Source: an uncultured Flavobacteriaceae bacterium (GTDB taxonomy: Bacteria; Bacteroidota; Bacteroidia; Flavobacteriales; Flavobacteriaceae). From it: 49,540 bases of DNA. Below the pieces are notes generated by a model that was not told where the DNA came from, did no database searches, and saw only the letters and a list, made by a program, of their open reading frames with translations. Location: assembly GCA_905478905.1 (NCBI GenBank), contig CAJQKN010000042.1, positions 1-49,540 on the forward strand, written 5' to 3'. This document shows, in pieces, positions 9,403 to 18,956 of the stretch. Positions within the stretch are counted from its first letter, which is position 1. Each line of letters opens with the position of its first letter. A program made the translations under genes and the position numbers.

Positions 9403-10122
9403 ATGTTGATCCAAACAAAAGCGATTGTTCTCCATACGCTGAAATACAATGATACAAGTCTAATTGCGCATTGTTATACTGAGGCCTTAGGAAAACAATC
9501 GTTTTTGTTAAAAGGGATTTTGAGTGCAAGGAAGGGTGGCATTAGAAAGGCATATTTTCTTCCAATGACACAGTTGGAAATTCAGTTTCAACACAAAAAC
9601 AAAGGAGGCTTAAACTTTCTCAAAGAAGTTAAAATTCTGCATCCCTATCAGCAATTATACACTGATATTAAAAAAAATGCCCTCGTTTTATTTCTCTCCG
9701 AAATCATCTATAAAAGTCTAAAAGAAGAAGAAACAAATCCCTTGCTCTATGAGTTTCTCGAAAACGCTTTCTTGTGGTTAGACTCCAACGAAGATATTGC
9801 CAATTTTCATTTACTCTTTTTGCTCAAACTTTCACAATTTTTAGGATTTTACCCCCATTTAGATCAAGAAAACGGACCGTACTTTAATTTGGAAAGCGGC
9901 TGTTTTACATCATCAACCCCCCTAGAAAAACACATCAAAGGCAATAGCGCTCAACTCTTAAAAGAGTTGTTGGGCATGAATTTTGCTGGAATCAAAAGGC
10001 CAAAAATTAATCAACATACCAGACGTGAACTTCTCGAGGCAATGGTTAACTATTTTGAATTACATTTGCTTGGGTTTTCAAAACCGAAATCCCTATCCAT
10101 ATTACATGACGTTTTTGACTAA
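9403..10122 (+). CDS. recO: DNA repair protein RecO
   Basis: RecFOR-pathway mediator that loads RecA onto SSB-coated single strands. The N-terminus MLIQTKAIVLHTLKYNDTSLIA is the RecO OB-fold signature, followed by the helical C-terminal domain. It has 239 residues, typical for Bacteroidota. It follows gdhA by 9 bases, and its 3' end overlaps the start of the next gene by 17 bases. Confidence 0.93.
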   Translation: MLIQTKAIVLHTLKYNDTSLIAHCYTEALGKQSFLLKGILSARKGGIRKAYFLPMTQLEIQFQHKNKGGLNFLKEVKILHPYQQLYTDIKKNALVLFLSEIIYKSLKEEETNPLLYEFLENAFLWLDSNEDIANFHLLFLLKLSQFLGFYPHLDQENGPYFNLESGCFTSSTPLEKHIKGNSAQLLKELLGMNFAGIKRPKINQHTRRELLEAMVNYFELHLLGFSKPKSLSILHDVFD

Positions 10123-12595
10123 AACCTCCATTATTTTTCTCCTCATGTGCTCCCTTTTTTGCCAAACACTTTTTGGCCAGAAAGTGAAGGTCATTGATGC
10201 CCTTACACAGCAACCCTTGGAAGAGGTTTTTATTGTGAGTCAAGACAATAAACGCTATAGTACTAGTGATAAAGAAGGTTCTTTTGACTTAACCGATTTT
10301 GAAGCTTCTGACCGCTTGTCCATTAAAATGATGGGGTATGAATCCCTTGTTTTATCCCAAAAAGAAATCAAAAGGAGAAGCTACGTTATTGCCTTGTTTT
10401 TGGATGAAAAAAAATTATCTGAAATTATTTTATCGGTCGCGCGAACAGCCACTCAATCCAAAAAAATTGCCGAAAAGGTTAGCATCATTAACAAAGCTAG
10501 CATCAAAAAATTTTCACCGCGAACTGGGGCAGAGTTATTACAAATTGCGCCAAGTGTTCGATTGCAACAGTCTCAAGCGGGGGGTGGGAGTCCTGTCCTA
10601 AGAGGGTTCGAGGCTAACCGCGTTTTATTAGTGGTAGACGGTGTGCGACTCAACAATGCCATTTATCGTTCTGGCCATCTACAAAATGCCATTACGATTG
10701 ACCCCAATAGCATTGAGCGAGTTGAAGTTATTTATGGTTCTTCTTCTGTTGGCTATGGCTCTGATGCCCTTGGAGGTGTGGTTCATTACTATACCAAAAC
10801 CCCTAAAATAAATAACGAAAAACGATTCAATAGCGAGATTTCTTCCCGCTATGCAAGTGCGCAAAAGGCCTTGAATTACCACCTAGAAACAGAAGTGAGT
10901 TTTAACAAATGGGCCAGTTATACCAGTGTGAGTTTTTCCAACTTTGGTGATGTTAGCATGGGAAAAAATCGCCAACATGGATATGAGGACTGGGGCTTGG
11001 TTCCTAACTATTCTGCCAATACTGAAACAGCGTTTTTTGTCGGCCCAAGCGTAAATCCAAACCCGAATATTCAAAAAAATAGCGGCTATTCACAATGGGA
11101 TATTCTTCAAAAAGTAGCGGTAACTCTCCCCATGGAATCTCAGTTTTTATTGAACATCCATTATTCAACCTCATCTAACATCCCTCGCTTTGATAAACTT
11201 AACGAATATCGAAATGGATCCCTGCGATTTGCTGAATGGAACTATGGCCCTCAAGGACGACTTTTGATTTCACCCCAGCTCAAACTTTTCCCAAAGAAAA
11301 GATTCCTTTATAAAGGAACAGTTACAACTGCCTTCCAACAGGTTGAAGAGTCGAGAATACAACGACGCTTTAACAGTCTAAATCGTGAAACCCAACAAGA
11401 AAAGGTCAAGGTGTATAGCATTAATGGCGATTTTGAATTTGCCAAAAGAGGAGTATCAAGTTTTGCATACGGTTTTGAATTGATCCGCAATAATATCTCC
11501 TCAAGGGCAATTTCTCATGGACTTGTCGTTGAGAATGGAACTGTTATTGGACTTCAAAACCCACAACCCATTCCCAGCCGCTACCCTTCGGGTGGGAGTG
11601 TCTATTCAACTGCTGCGCTATACGGGAACTACCGATTGGATATTAACCCAAAAACTACCTTTGCTCTAGGAACAAGATATACCGCAACCCGTTTGGAGGC
11701 CTCCTGGGAAGAACAGGCTTTAATTGATTCTCGCCTCAATCGTGTAGATGCTAAAAATGATGCCTTAACAGGAAGCCTATCCCTCTCCTATCGTCCACAA
11801 AAACCATGGAGAATGAGTCTTTTATTTTCAAGCGGATTTAGAGCGCCCAATGTCGATGACCTGGGAAAAATTCGAGAAAACAACGGAACACTCTTGGTCC
11901 CAAACCCAAGCCTACAACCCGAATTTGTATATAATATTGACGGTGGAATTTCTTTTGTACCAAAAAATAATCGGCTAAACCTTAATCTTCGGTTTTACAA
12001 CTCCTCCCTGCGAGATTATATTGGACGAATGCCCTATAACATTCGTGGTGATAGCTCAACCCAAGAAGAAAGTACAGTCATTTTTATCAAGGAAGTTGTA
12101 ACAACCCTAGCCAATGCAAATATTGGAAATGCACGTATTTACGGCCTTTCTTTTGAGGGAAAATGGAAGCTTACCGAGTCTCTAACTGCTGCGGCAAATC
12201 TTACTTATACAGATGCCTCTGAGAATCGATTGATTGGTCCACTTCCCTCTATTCTTCCTTTATTTGGGGGAGCTGATTTAAGCTACGAGAAAGAAGCTTT
12301 GAGTCTTCGTTTGCGCATGCAACACAATGGAGCAAAAAATCCAGAAGATTACAGTTTAGGAGGTGAAGATGGTCTAGAAGAAACACCTGTGGTGTTTAAT
12401 GATGGAACAACAATCACCTATGCTGGATCGCCCAAATGGACGACTTTTTCTCTGTATAGCACCTACCAATTTCCCAATGGTGTAGGAATAAATATTGCTT
12501 TAGAAAATATTTTTGACACACATTACCGCAGCTTTGCTTCAGGAATTTCTGCTCCGGGAAGAAGTTTAAACCTAGGGGTAAATTTAGATTTCTAA
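10106..12595 (+). CDS. TonB-dependent receptor, heme/hemoglobin-type
   Basis: An outer-membrane beta-barrel that imports a ligand with TonB energy. The start chosen is MTFLTKTSIIFLLMCSLFCQ, a signal peptide ending LFGQ; the ORF-track start at 9983 lies well inside recO. Order: a carboxypeptidase-D-like regulatory domain (residues about 25-110), a plug (RGFEANRVLLVVDGVRLNN, then YGSDALGGVVHYY) and the barrel (SGFRAPNVDDLGKI), ending in LNLGVNLDF with the terminal Phe usual for barrels. The plug sequence matches the HmuR-like heme/hemoglobin receptor group; the ligand is inference. 829 residues. Confidence 0.9.
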   Translation: MTFLTKTSIIFLLMCSLFCQTLFGQKVKVIDALTQQPLEEVFIVSQDNKRYSTSDKEGSFDLTDFEASDRLSIKMMGYESLVLSQKEIKRRSYVIALFLDEKKLSEIILSVARTATQSKKIAEKVSIINKASIKKFSPRTGAELLQIAPSVRLQQSQAGGGSPVLRGFEANRVLLVVDGVRLNNAIYRSGHLQNAITIDPNSIERVEVIYGSSSVGYGSDALGGVVHYYTKTPKINNEKRFNSEISSRYASAQKALNYHLETEVSFNKWASYTSVSFSNFGDVSMGKNRQHGYEDWGLVPNYSANTETAFFVGPSVNPNPNIQKNSGYSQWDILQKVAVTLPMESQFLLNIHYSTSSNIPRFDKLNEYRNGSLRFAEWNYGPQGRLLISPQLKLFPKKRFLYKGTVTTAFQQVEESRIQRRFNSLNRETQQEKVKVYSINGDFEFAKRGVSSFAYGFELIRNNISSRAISHGLVVENGTVIGLQNPQPIPSRYPSGGSVYSTAALYGNYRLDINPKTTFALGTRYTATRLEASWEEQALIDSRLNRVDAKNDALTGSLSLSYRPQKPWRMSLLFSSGFRAPNVDDLGKIRENNGTLLVPNPSLQPEFVYNIDGGISFVPKNNRLNLNLRFYNSSLRDYIGRMPYNIRGDSSTQEESTVIFIKEVVTTLANANIGNARIYGLSFEGKWKLTESLTAAANLTYTDASENRLIGPLPSILPLFGGADLSYEKEALSLRLRMQHNGAKNPEDYSLGGEDGLEETPVVFNDGTTITYAGSPKWTTFSLYSTYQFPNGVGINIALENIFDTHYRSFASGISAPGRSLNLGVNLDF

Positions 12596-13197
12596 TGTGT
12601 TTTCGCCTTCAAGGCTTCTTTCCCTCCCTTTTCCCACTCTGCTTTTAAAACACTTAAAACCACGCTGTCTCTTCTTCCTTCCCCCGCTCGGCAATTACTT
12701 CGCAGGGTTCCTTCCATAACACAACCTAATGCGAGCATAGCCTCTATACTTCTTTGGTTTCGTGCATCAGCGCGAAACTCTACTCGTTCAATTCCTAAAA
12801 CCTCAAAAGCATGACTTAGCAAAAGTAATTTACATTGTCGGTTTAAACCTGTTCGCTGAAATGCTTTTCCATACCATGTAAAACCGATGCTGATACGTTT
12901 ATGGTAAAAATTAATGTCATAAAAACGGGTACAGCCTGCAACTTCTTCGCTTTGTTTGTCAAAAACCAAAAAAGGATATGCTTTGCCAATCGCTCGATCT
13001 GCTAGAGCATTAGATATGTAGGCTTTCAACTGATGTCCTCCCGCTGCAGTTTGAAGTGAATATTCCCATAATGAGGGTTCATTCTCGGAAAAGTACAGTA
13101 AACTTTCAACATCATTTTCGGTTAATGGACGCAGTAGAGCCCTTTCATTTTCAAGAATTAATTGACTAGAAAAATCAAATGACATAGAATAATACAT
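12592..13197 (-). CDS. GNAT family N-acetyltransferase (RimJ/RimL-like)
   Basis: Transfers an acetyl group from acetyl-CoA to an unknown amine, possibly a protein N-terminus. RALLRPLTENDVESL at the N-terminus and GIERVEFRADARNQRSIEAMLALGC at the C-terminus are the RimJ/RimL-type GNAT signature. It has 201 residues. A second ATG four codons in (MSFDFSSQ) is an equally good start. It is convergent with the TonB receptor, with a 4-base overlap at the stops, and divergent from ileS. Confidence 0.9.
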   Translation of the reverse strand: MYYSMSFDFSSQLILENERALLRPLTENDVESLLYFSENEPSLWEYSLQTAAGGHQLKAYISNALADRAIGKAYPFLVFDKQSEEVAGCTRFYDINFYHKRISIGFTWYGKAFQRTGLNRQCKLLLLSHAFEVLGIERVEFRADARNQRSIEAMLALGCVMEGTLRSNCRAGEGRRDSVVLSVLKAEWEKGGKEALKAKTH

Positions 13198-13264
13198 TTG
13201 TTGTTAATTAGTTAAAGCATAAATGTATAAAATTCCTTATTTTCGCAGCTTTAGATCAATCCCT

Positions 13265-16200
13265 ATGGGCTTTAAGGAACATAAGCAACTCAATCTCGCT
13301 GCTGTAGCACAAGATATCCTTTCTTTTTGGGAGGAAGAATCAATTTTTGAAAAGAGTGTAAGTACCCGTGAGGGACAACCTCCTTATGTCTTTTATGAAG
13401 GGCCTCCCTCGGCCAATGGAATGCCGGGTATTCATCATGTCATGGCCCGGGCAATTAAAGATATTTTTTGTCGCTATAAAACCCAAAAAGGCTTCCAGGT
13501 GAAGCGAAAAGCCGGGTGGGATACCCATGGATTGCCTGTGGAATTAGGCGTTGAAAAAGAGCTTGGGATTACCAAAGATGCCATTGGAAAAAGCATTAGT
13601 GTTGAGGACTATAACGAAGCCTGTAAAAACGCTGTGATGCGCTATACAGACGTATGGAATAAATTAACCCAAGAAATGGGGTATTGGGTGGATATGGAAG
13701 ATCCATACATAACCTATAAATCAAAATATATAGAATCGGTTTGGTGGCTGTTAAAACAGATTTACGATAAAGATCTATTGTATAAAGGCTACACCATTCA
13801 ACCTTATTCGCCAAAAGCAGGAACTGGATTAAGTTCCCACGAACTAAATCAACCCGGGACCTATCAAGATGTAACTGACACGACCGTCACGGCCATGTTC
13901 AAGACCATCGCCAATAGCTTACCTTCTGTCCTAAAAGGAGAAGAAGAATTGTATATTTTGGCATGGACGACCACCCCATGGACTCTTCCTTCCAATACAG
14001 CCTTAACGGTTGGAAAGAAAATTGATTATGTGGTTGTGCACACCTACAACCAATATACCTTCCTTCCCATAAAAGTTCTCTTGGCCAAAGCCTTGGTTGG
14101 AAAACAATTTTCAGGGAAATATACAGCGGTAGAAGACCAAACGCTTTTAGCTGACTACTCCGCTGATGCTAAAAAAATTCCTTTTTATATTTCAACTGAA
14201 ATCAAGGGAGAGGCTCTCATAGGAATTAGATACGAACAATTATGGCATGAAGCACCGCTACCTCTTGAGCAGCCAGAAAACGCTTTTAGGGTTATTGCGG
14301 GAGACTTTGTTACTACCGAAGATGGAACAGGAATTGTACATACTGCACCTACTTTTGGAGCAGATGACGCTCAGGTAGCCAAAGAGGCTACTCCGCCCAT
14401 TCCTCCTTTACTGGTCAAAGACGCCAATGACAACAAGGTTCCACTAGTCGATTTACAAGGGAAATTCTATGCTGGCTTACCCAATATTGGTGGGAAATAT
14501 GTAAAAAACGAATATTATCCTGAAGGAGAGGCCCCTGAAAAATCTGTGGATGTGGAAATTGCCATTCGCTTGAAAGAAGAAAATCGAGCATTTAAAGTGG
14601 AAAAATATGTTCATTCCTATCCTAACTGCTGGCGTACCGACAAGCCCATTTTATATTACCCTCTTGACTCGTGGTTTGTAAAAGTCACCGATGTTCGTGA
14701 TAAAATGGTTGAGCACAATAATAAAATTAACTGGAAACCAAAATCAACTGGAGAAGGTCGCTTTGGTAATTGGCTCGCCAATGCCAACGACTGGAACCTG
14801 TCTCGTTCCCGTTTTTGGGGAATTCCACTTCCTATTTGGCGAACAGAAGACGGTAAAGAGACTCGTATCTTTGGATCAGTAGAAGAATTAATGATCGCTA
14901 TTGAAGAGGCTGTTTCTGCTGGTTTTATGCAAGAAAATCCCTTCAAGGAATTTGAAGTAGGTAATATGTCTGAGGAAAATTACGCCTCTATCGACCTGCA
15001 TAAAAATAGTGTTGACCCCATCGTGCTTTGCAGTCCCAGTGGACAACCCATGAAGCGCGAAAGTGACCTTATCGACGTATGGTTTGACTCGGGAGCAATG
15101 CCCTATGCTCAATGGCATTATCCTTTTGAAAACAAAGCGAAAATAGACCAAAACGAAGCCTTCCCCGCCGACTATATCGCCGAAGGTGTCGACCAAACAA
15201 GAGGTTGGTTTTATACCCTTCACGCCATTGGCACCCTGGTATTTGACTCAATCGCTTACAAAAATGTTGTATCCAATGGACTTGTCTTAGATAAAAATGG
15301 ACAGAAAATGTCCAAGCGTTTAGGCAATGCTGCCGATCCCTTTGAGACCTTACAAAAATATGGAGCCGATGCCACCCGTTGGTACATGATTTCAAATGCA
15401 AACCCTTGGGATAATTTAAAGTTTGACCTTGACGGAATTGCAGAGGTTTCTCGAAAGTTTTTTGGTACGCTGCACAATACCTATTCGTTTTTTACCCTTT
15501 ACGCCAACATCGATGGCTTTAGCTACAAAGAGGCCACAATTCCAGTTAATGAACGTGCCGAATTAGATCAATGGATCATCTCTGAACTAAACCGATTGAT
15601 TCTAGAGGTAGATGAAGCCTATAACGATTATGAACCTACCAAAGCCTCGCGTGCAATTTCTGAATTTGTACAAGAGATTTTAAGTAATTGGTATGTCCGT
15701 CTTTCCAGAAGAAGATTCTGGAAAGGAGAATATGCACTGGATAAAATTGCTGCCTACCAAACCCTGTTCGACTGTTTATTGACGATCAGTAAATTAATGG
15801 CTCCTATCGCTCCTTTTTATGCCGATCGTTTGTACAGAGATTTATGTGATGCTACAGAAGTAGAATTGTTTGCCTCTGTTCACTTGGCCAACTTCCCTTC
15901 TGCAAAAGAGCAATTGCGAAATCCTGGACTAGAAGACCGCATGGGCAAGGCAAGAACCATTTCCTCCCTTGCACTTTCTTTGCGCAAGAAAGAACAGATT
16001 AAAGTGCGTCAACCCCTTCAAAAAATAATGATCCCAGTGCGCAATGCAAACGAAAAAGAAGCTATTGAGCGTGTTGCTAATCTGATTCAATCTGAAATCA
16101 ATGTGAAATCCATTGAATTACTTGATGATGCAAGTGACATCTTGGTCAAAGAACTTAAACCAAATTTTAAAGTGCTAGGACCACGCTTTGGAAAAAATAT

Positions 16201-16666
16201 GAAGGCGGTTGTAAGCATCATTAATGGTCTAAACGAAGAACAACTCAAAAGCTTAGAAGCCAATCAAACCATAGCAGTAAATATTGGTGGTGAAACCGTC
16301 TACCTTGAACCCAACGATGTTGTAATTCAATCGAAAGACATTGAAGGCTGGCTGGTTGCAAACGGAAACGGGATGACTGTAGCACTCGACATTCAACTCG
16401 ACAATGCCTTAATCGAAGAAGGAATTGCTCGGGAAATGGTCAACCGTATTCAAAACCTAAGAAAAGATGCCGGTTTTGAAGTGACTGATAAAATTGTTTT
16501 ATATTTGAGAGAGGACAAGCAACTTGAAAAAGTGTTTGAAAATCATTTGGCCTATATCCAGCAAGAAACATTGACTGAAAAAGTTGTAATTGAAAAAGAA
16601 TTAAGCACTGGTGAAAGCATTATATTTGATGAAATAAACACAATTGTAAACATAGAAAAAGTATAA
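13265..16666 (+). CDS. ileS: Isoleucine--tRNA ligase
   Basis: Charges tRNA-Ile and edits misactivated valine. It shows the class I HIGH-like motif ANGMPGIHHVMAR, the CP1 editing-domain stretch TTPWTLPSNTAL, GVDQTRGWFYTLH, and KMSKRLGN near the middle. I use MGFKEHKQLNLAAVAQDIL as start; the 14 residues before it in the ORF track overlap the probable promoter region. At 1133 residues it has the length usual in Bacteroidota. It is followed 2 bases later by the dksA-like gene, a conserved neighbour. Confidence 0.97.
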   Translation: MGFKEHKQLNLAAVAQDILSFWEEESIFEKSVSTREGQPPYVFYEGPPSANGMPGIHHVMARAIKDIFCRYKTQKGFQVKRKAGWDTHGLPVELGVEKELGITKDAIGKSISVEDYNEACKNAVMRYTDVWNKLTQEMGYWVDMEDPYITYKSKYIESVWWLLKQIYDKDLLYKGYTIQPYSPKAGTGLSSHELNQPGTYQDVTDTTVTAMFKTIANSLPSVLKGEEELYILAWTTTPWTLPSNTALTVGKKIDYVVVHTYNQYTFLPIKVLLAKALVGKQFSGKYTAVEDQTLLADYSADAKKIPFYISTEIKGEALIGIRYEQLWHEAPLPLEQPENAFRVIAGDFVTTEDGTGIVHTAPTFGADDAQVAKEATPPIPPLLVKDANDNKVPLVDLQGKFYAGLPNIGGKYVKNEYYPEGEAPEKSVDVEIAIRLKEENRAFKVEKYVHSYPNCWRTDKPILYYPLDSWFVKVTDVRDKMVEHNNKINWKPKSTGEGRFGNWLANANDWNLSRSRFWGIPLPIWRTEDGKETRIFGSVEELMIAIEEAVSAGFMQENPFKEFEVGNMSEENYASIDLHKNSVDPIVLCSPSGQPMKRESDLIDVWFDSGAMPYAQWHYPFENKAKIDQNEAFPADYIAEGVDQTRGWFYTLHAIGTLVFDSIAYKNVVSNGLVLDKNGQKMSKRLGNAADPFETLQKYGADATRWYMISNANPWDNLKFDLDGIAEVSRKFFGTLHNTYSFFTLYANIDGFSYKEATIPVNERAELDQWIISELNRLILEVDEAYNDYEPTKASRAISEFVQEILSNWYVRLSRRRFWKGEYALDKIAAYQTLFDCLLTISKLMAPIAPFYADRLYRDLCDATEVELFASVHLANFPSAKEQLRNPGLEDRMGKARTISSLALSLRKKEQIKVRQPLQKIMIPVRNANEKEAIERVANLIQSEINVKSIELLDDASDILVKELKPNFKVLGPRFGKNMKAVVSIINGLNEEQLKSLEANQTIAVNIGGETVYLEPNDVVIQSKDIEGWLVANGNGMTVALDIQLDNALIEEGIAREMVNRIQNLRKDAGFEVTDKIVLYLREDKQLEKVFENHLAYIQQETLTEKVVIEKELSTGESIIFDEINTIVNIEKV

Positions 16667-16668
16667 TT

Positions 16669-17052
16669 ATGGGAACAGTAGTAAAAAATCGATATTCCGA
16701 TAAGGACCTTGAAGAATTTAAGGTACTAATCGAAGAGAAAATTTTAAAAGCAAAAGAAGACCTTGATTTGCTTAAGAGTTCATATATGAACAATGGAAAC
16801 AATGGAACCGAAGATACTTCGCCAACTTTTAAAGCGTTTGAAGAAGGTTCTGAGACCATGTCGAAAGAAGCTAATACCCAATTGGCCCTTCGTCAAGAAA
16901 AATTTATTCGCGATCTCAAAAATGCATTGATGCGTATCGAAAATAAAACCTATGGTGTTTGCCGTGTAACGGGAAAGTTAATCCAAAAACAGCGGTTAAT
17001 TTTAGTGCCACACGCAACCTTGAGTATTGAAGCTAAAAACATGCAGAAATAG
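16669..17052 (+). CDS. DksA/TraR-type regulator with degenerate zinc finger
   Basis: Belongs to the DksA/TraR C4-zinc-finger family, which binds the RNA polymerase secondary channel and acts with ppGpp in Proteobacteria. The N-terminal half is a predicted coiled coil (residues about 10-75). The C-terminal zinc-finger region reads YGVCRVTGKLIQKQRL ... VPHATLSIEAKN and keeps only one of the four zinc cysteines. This degenerate form is, from memory, normal in Bacteroidota. 127 residues. The stop TAG overlaps the presumed ATA start of the next gene. Confidence 0.88.
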   Translation: MGTVVKNRYSDKDLEEFKVLIEEKILKAKEDLDLLKSSYMNNGNNGTEDTSPTFKAFEEGSETMSKEANTQLALRQEKFIRDLKNALMRIENKTYGVCRVTGKLIQKQRLILVPHATLSIEAKNMQK

Positions 17053-17672
17053 TCTTTCTTCGTCTCCTTTTTACTTGCTTAATTTTAGTGCCTGTTTATG
17101 GGCAACAACGTCAAAGTTATCGTTGGAAAGTGGCTGCTCTGGAACAAATTTCGCTTAGCCTTCCATTTGCCAACTCAATTTCTGTGCTTGCAACTAAAAC
17201 CAACTTTGTGGAAGTGGTTTACAAAACAGAAGGAGAATACCAAAAAGCTGTCGTCTTAAGTCGTTTCATTGACGAAAACACAGTGCGCATAGAAGAACAA
17301 TTGAACCCAAGTTTTTATCCTTTTCAAGATAAATTAAGTGCACACAAAGTGATGGCAACTACGCTTAAAATAAGCTACCCCGAAAAGTCCTCGCTTTCTT
17401 TAATGGCCAACTCTGCTAGGGTAGACTTAGATGGCTTATTCCCACAACTCGCCATCCAATTGGACGAGGGTTCACTTTACCTAAACAGCTCTTTTTCTCG
17501 TGGGAAGGTTAAAACCAATTCTGCCCATATTTATGCAGAAGAGTTAGAAAATCCTGTATTTGCCTTTTCCAAAAAAGGGAAAATTACAGGCCAAACAACG
17601 GCTAAACAAAACGCAACACTTATACTAGAAAGTAAGCGTGGAAATATTTTCATCAATTCAAATAGAAAATAA
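17049..17672 (+). CDS. Unrecognised secreted/periplasmic protein, probable ATA start
   Basis: I do not recognise the family. The ORF track starts at the GTG at 17088, but the 13 in-frame codons before it read IVFLRLLFTCLILV and continue PVYGQ, a convincing signal peptide ending in a Gly-Gln cleavage site. Upstream of that, no ATG, GTG or TTG exists before the in-frame TAA at 17034. The only workable start is ATA at 17049, overlapping the previous stop (ATAG), which suggests translational coupling. The mature part (about 190 residues) is beta-rich, with regular SLSLMANSARVDL-like strands and a C-terminus ILESKRGNIFINS suggesting an adhesin-like beta-helix or DUF4097-like fold. It lies between the dksA-like gene and lspA. 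Confidence 0.7.
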   Translation: MVFLRLLFTCLILVPVYGQQRQSYRWKVAALEQISLSLPFANSISVLATKTNFVEVVYKTEGEYQKAVVLSRFIDENTVRIEEQLNPSFYPFQDKLSAHKVMATTLKISYPEKSSLSLMANSARVDLDGLFPQLAIQLDEGSLYLNSSFSRGKVKTNSAHIYAEELENPVFAFSKKGKITGQTTAKQNATLILESKRGNIFINSNRK

Positions 17673-17696
17673 CTACTTTTGAACTTTCTTGATTCA

Positions 17697-18341
17697 ATGA
17701 AATTTAAACTTCCCAAAATAACACTGCAAAGTTCCGTTCTATTGATCTTTCTTCTTGTAGGACTGGATCAAGTCTCGAAATTTTACATTAAACTCAACTA
17801 CCCACTTTCTGTTTACGGTCAGCCCGCCATTGTTGATTGGGGGTTTTTTAAACTCTTATTCATTGAAAACAAAGGAATGGCCTGGGGAACTAAAATAAAT
17901 GACATCATTCCCTTTCTCGATGAGGATCTTGCCAAGTTACTATTGACTCTATTTCGTTTGGTCGCAATTGGCTTTCTTGGATTCTGGTTGCGTTCCTTAT
18001 TGAAAAAAGAAAGTTCTCAATTACTTCGTTGGGCATTGTGTCTCATTTTTGCTGGTGCAATTGGCAACTTGATTGATTCTCTTTTTTACGGTGTACTATT
18101 TTCTCATAGCTACGGCCAAGTAGCCACATTATTTCCTGAAGAAGGCTATGCTCCTTTCTTCTATGGTCATGTGGTCGATATGCTTCAGTTTCCCTTGGTT
18201 TCATGGACCTGGCCTAACTGGTTGCCTTTGATTGGCGGCGAAGAATATACCTTCTTCGAATATGTATTCAATGTGGCCGACAGCTGCATTAGCACTGGAG
18301 TTGCTATTTTACTTTTATTCAACAAAAAGATTTTTGGTTAG
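17697..18341 (+). CDS. lspA: Lipoprotein signal peptidase (signal peptidase II)
   Basis: An inner-membrane aspartyl protease that removes the signal peptide from prolipoproteins after lipidation. It shows GLDQVSKFYIK in the first membrane segment, IENKGMAWG, the first catalytic Asp in GAIGNLIDSLFYG and the second in FNVADSCISTGV. It has 214 residues, longer than the E. coli enzyme because of the loop before VVDMLQF; this is usual in Bacteroidota. I use the ATG at MKFKLPKI; the TTG six codons upstream in the ORF track is possible but unneeded. Confidence 0.95.
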   Translation: MKFKLPKITLQSSVLLIFLLVGLDQVSKFYIKLNYPLSVYGQPAIVDWGFFKLLFIENKGMAWGTKINDIIPFLDEDLAKLLLTLFRLVAIGFLGFWLRSLLKKESSQLLRWALCLIFAGAIGNLIDSLFYGVLFSHSYGQVATLFPEEGYAPFFYGHVVDMLQFPLVSWTWPNWLPLIGGEEYTFFEYVFNVADSCISTGVAILLLFNKKIFG

Positions 18342-18898
18342 CGAAAAGTATAGACCCGATCGGGTGTAACACAATAATCAAGACTAACATCAGTAACTTC
18401 TTTTGGAATGCTTTTTTCTGGTGAAAAAAAGGACAGACCAATTTTGATACAACTGGGTTTGCATGCTGCCAAGAATCGATCATAATAGCCTTTGCCATAA
18501 CCAATACGATTCCCGCTTTCATCAAAAGCGAGAAGCGGTACAAAAACAACATCCAGTTGTTCAGGGAGTAATTCAATCCCATCTTGTGGCTCTGGAATTC
18601 CCCATCGGTTGGGCTTAATCAGTGTAGAATCGGTCAATACGATATGTTTCAACTCATGTTCAGTTTGCATGCGAGGAACAATCACTTGTTTGTCTTTGCC
18701 CTGCAAAATGGTTAATATATACTCCGTGTCTACTTCTCCCAATAAGCGGCTGCTTAAAAAAAGGTGAAAATAGCTGTATTCCCAAAGTGGTAAAGCCAGT
18801 ACTTGGTTTGCTATGGCTAGACTATAGGACGCATTGAGATCGTCCTCAATGGATCTGCGTTTGTCCTTATAATATTGCCGAAGCTTTTTTTTATCCAT
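18338..18898 (-). CDS. 5-formyltetrahydrofolate cyclo-ligase
   Basis: ATP-dependent conversion of 5-formyl-THF to 5,10-methenyl-THF (MTHFS, YgfA family). Motifs are the N-terminal KKLRQYYKDKRRSIEDD, the central VVFVPLLAFDESGNRIGYGKGYYDRFL (nucleotide and folate binding) and IGLSFFS. I start at MDKKKLRQ, giving 186 residues; the ORF-track start adds 25 residues extending into uvrC. It is convergent with lspA, overlapping by a few bases, and divergent from uvrC with 58 bases between starts. Confidence 0.93.
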   Translation of the reverse strand: MDKKKLRQYYKDKRRSIEDDLNASYSLAIANQVLALPLWEYSYFHLFLSSRLLGEVDTEYILTILQGKDKQVIVPRMQTEHELKHIVLTDSTLIKPNRWGIPEPQDGIELLPEQLDVVFVPLLAFDESGNRIGYGKGYYDRFLAACKPSCIKIGLSFFSPEKSIPKEVTDVSLDYCVTPDRVYTFR

Positions 18899-18906
18899 GA
18901 CATGAA

Positions 18907-18936
18907 TTGTGCTCACAAAGAAAAGCATTATTTTTG
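18907..18936 (+). promoter_or_regulatory. Promoter of uvrC: TTG-N19-TATTTTTG
   Basis: TTG at 18907-18909, exactly 19 bases, then TATTTTTG at 18929-18936. This matches the Bacteroidota housekeeping promoter (TTTG at -33, TAnnTTTG at -7, 19-base spacing) except for the first T. The uvrC ATG follows 20 bases later. Confidence 0.6.
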
Positions 18937-18956
18937 GGTTAGAACCTCCTTTATTT

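Noticed and set aside
9983-10105. N-terminal extension of the heme-type TonB receptor in the ORF track
   Set aside because: These 41 codons overlap recO and precede a complete signal peptide that starts at 10106.
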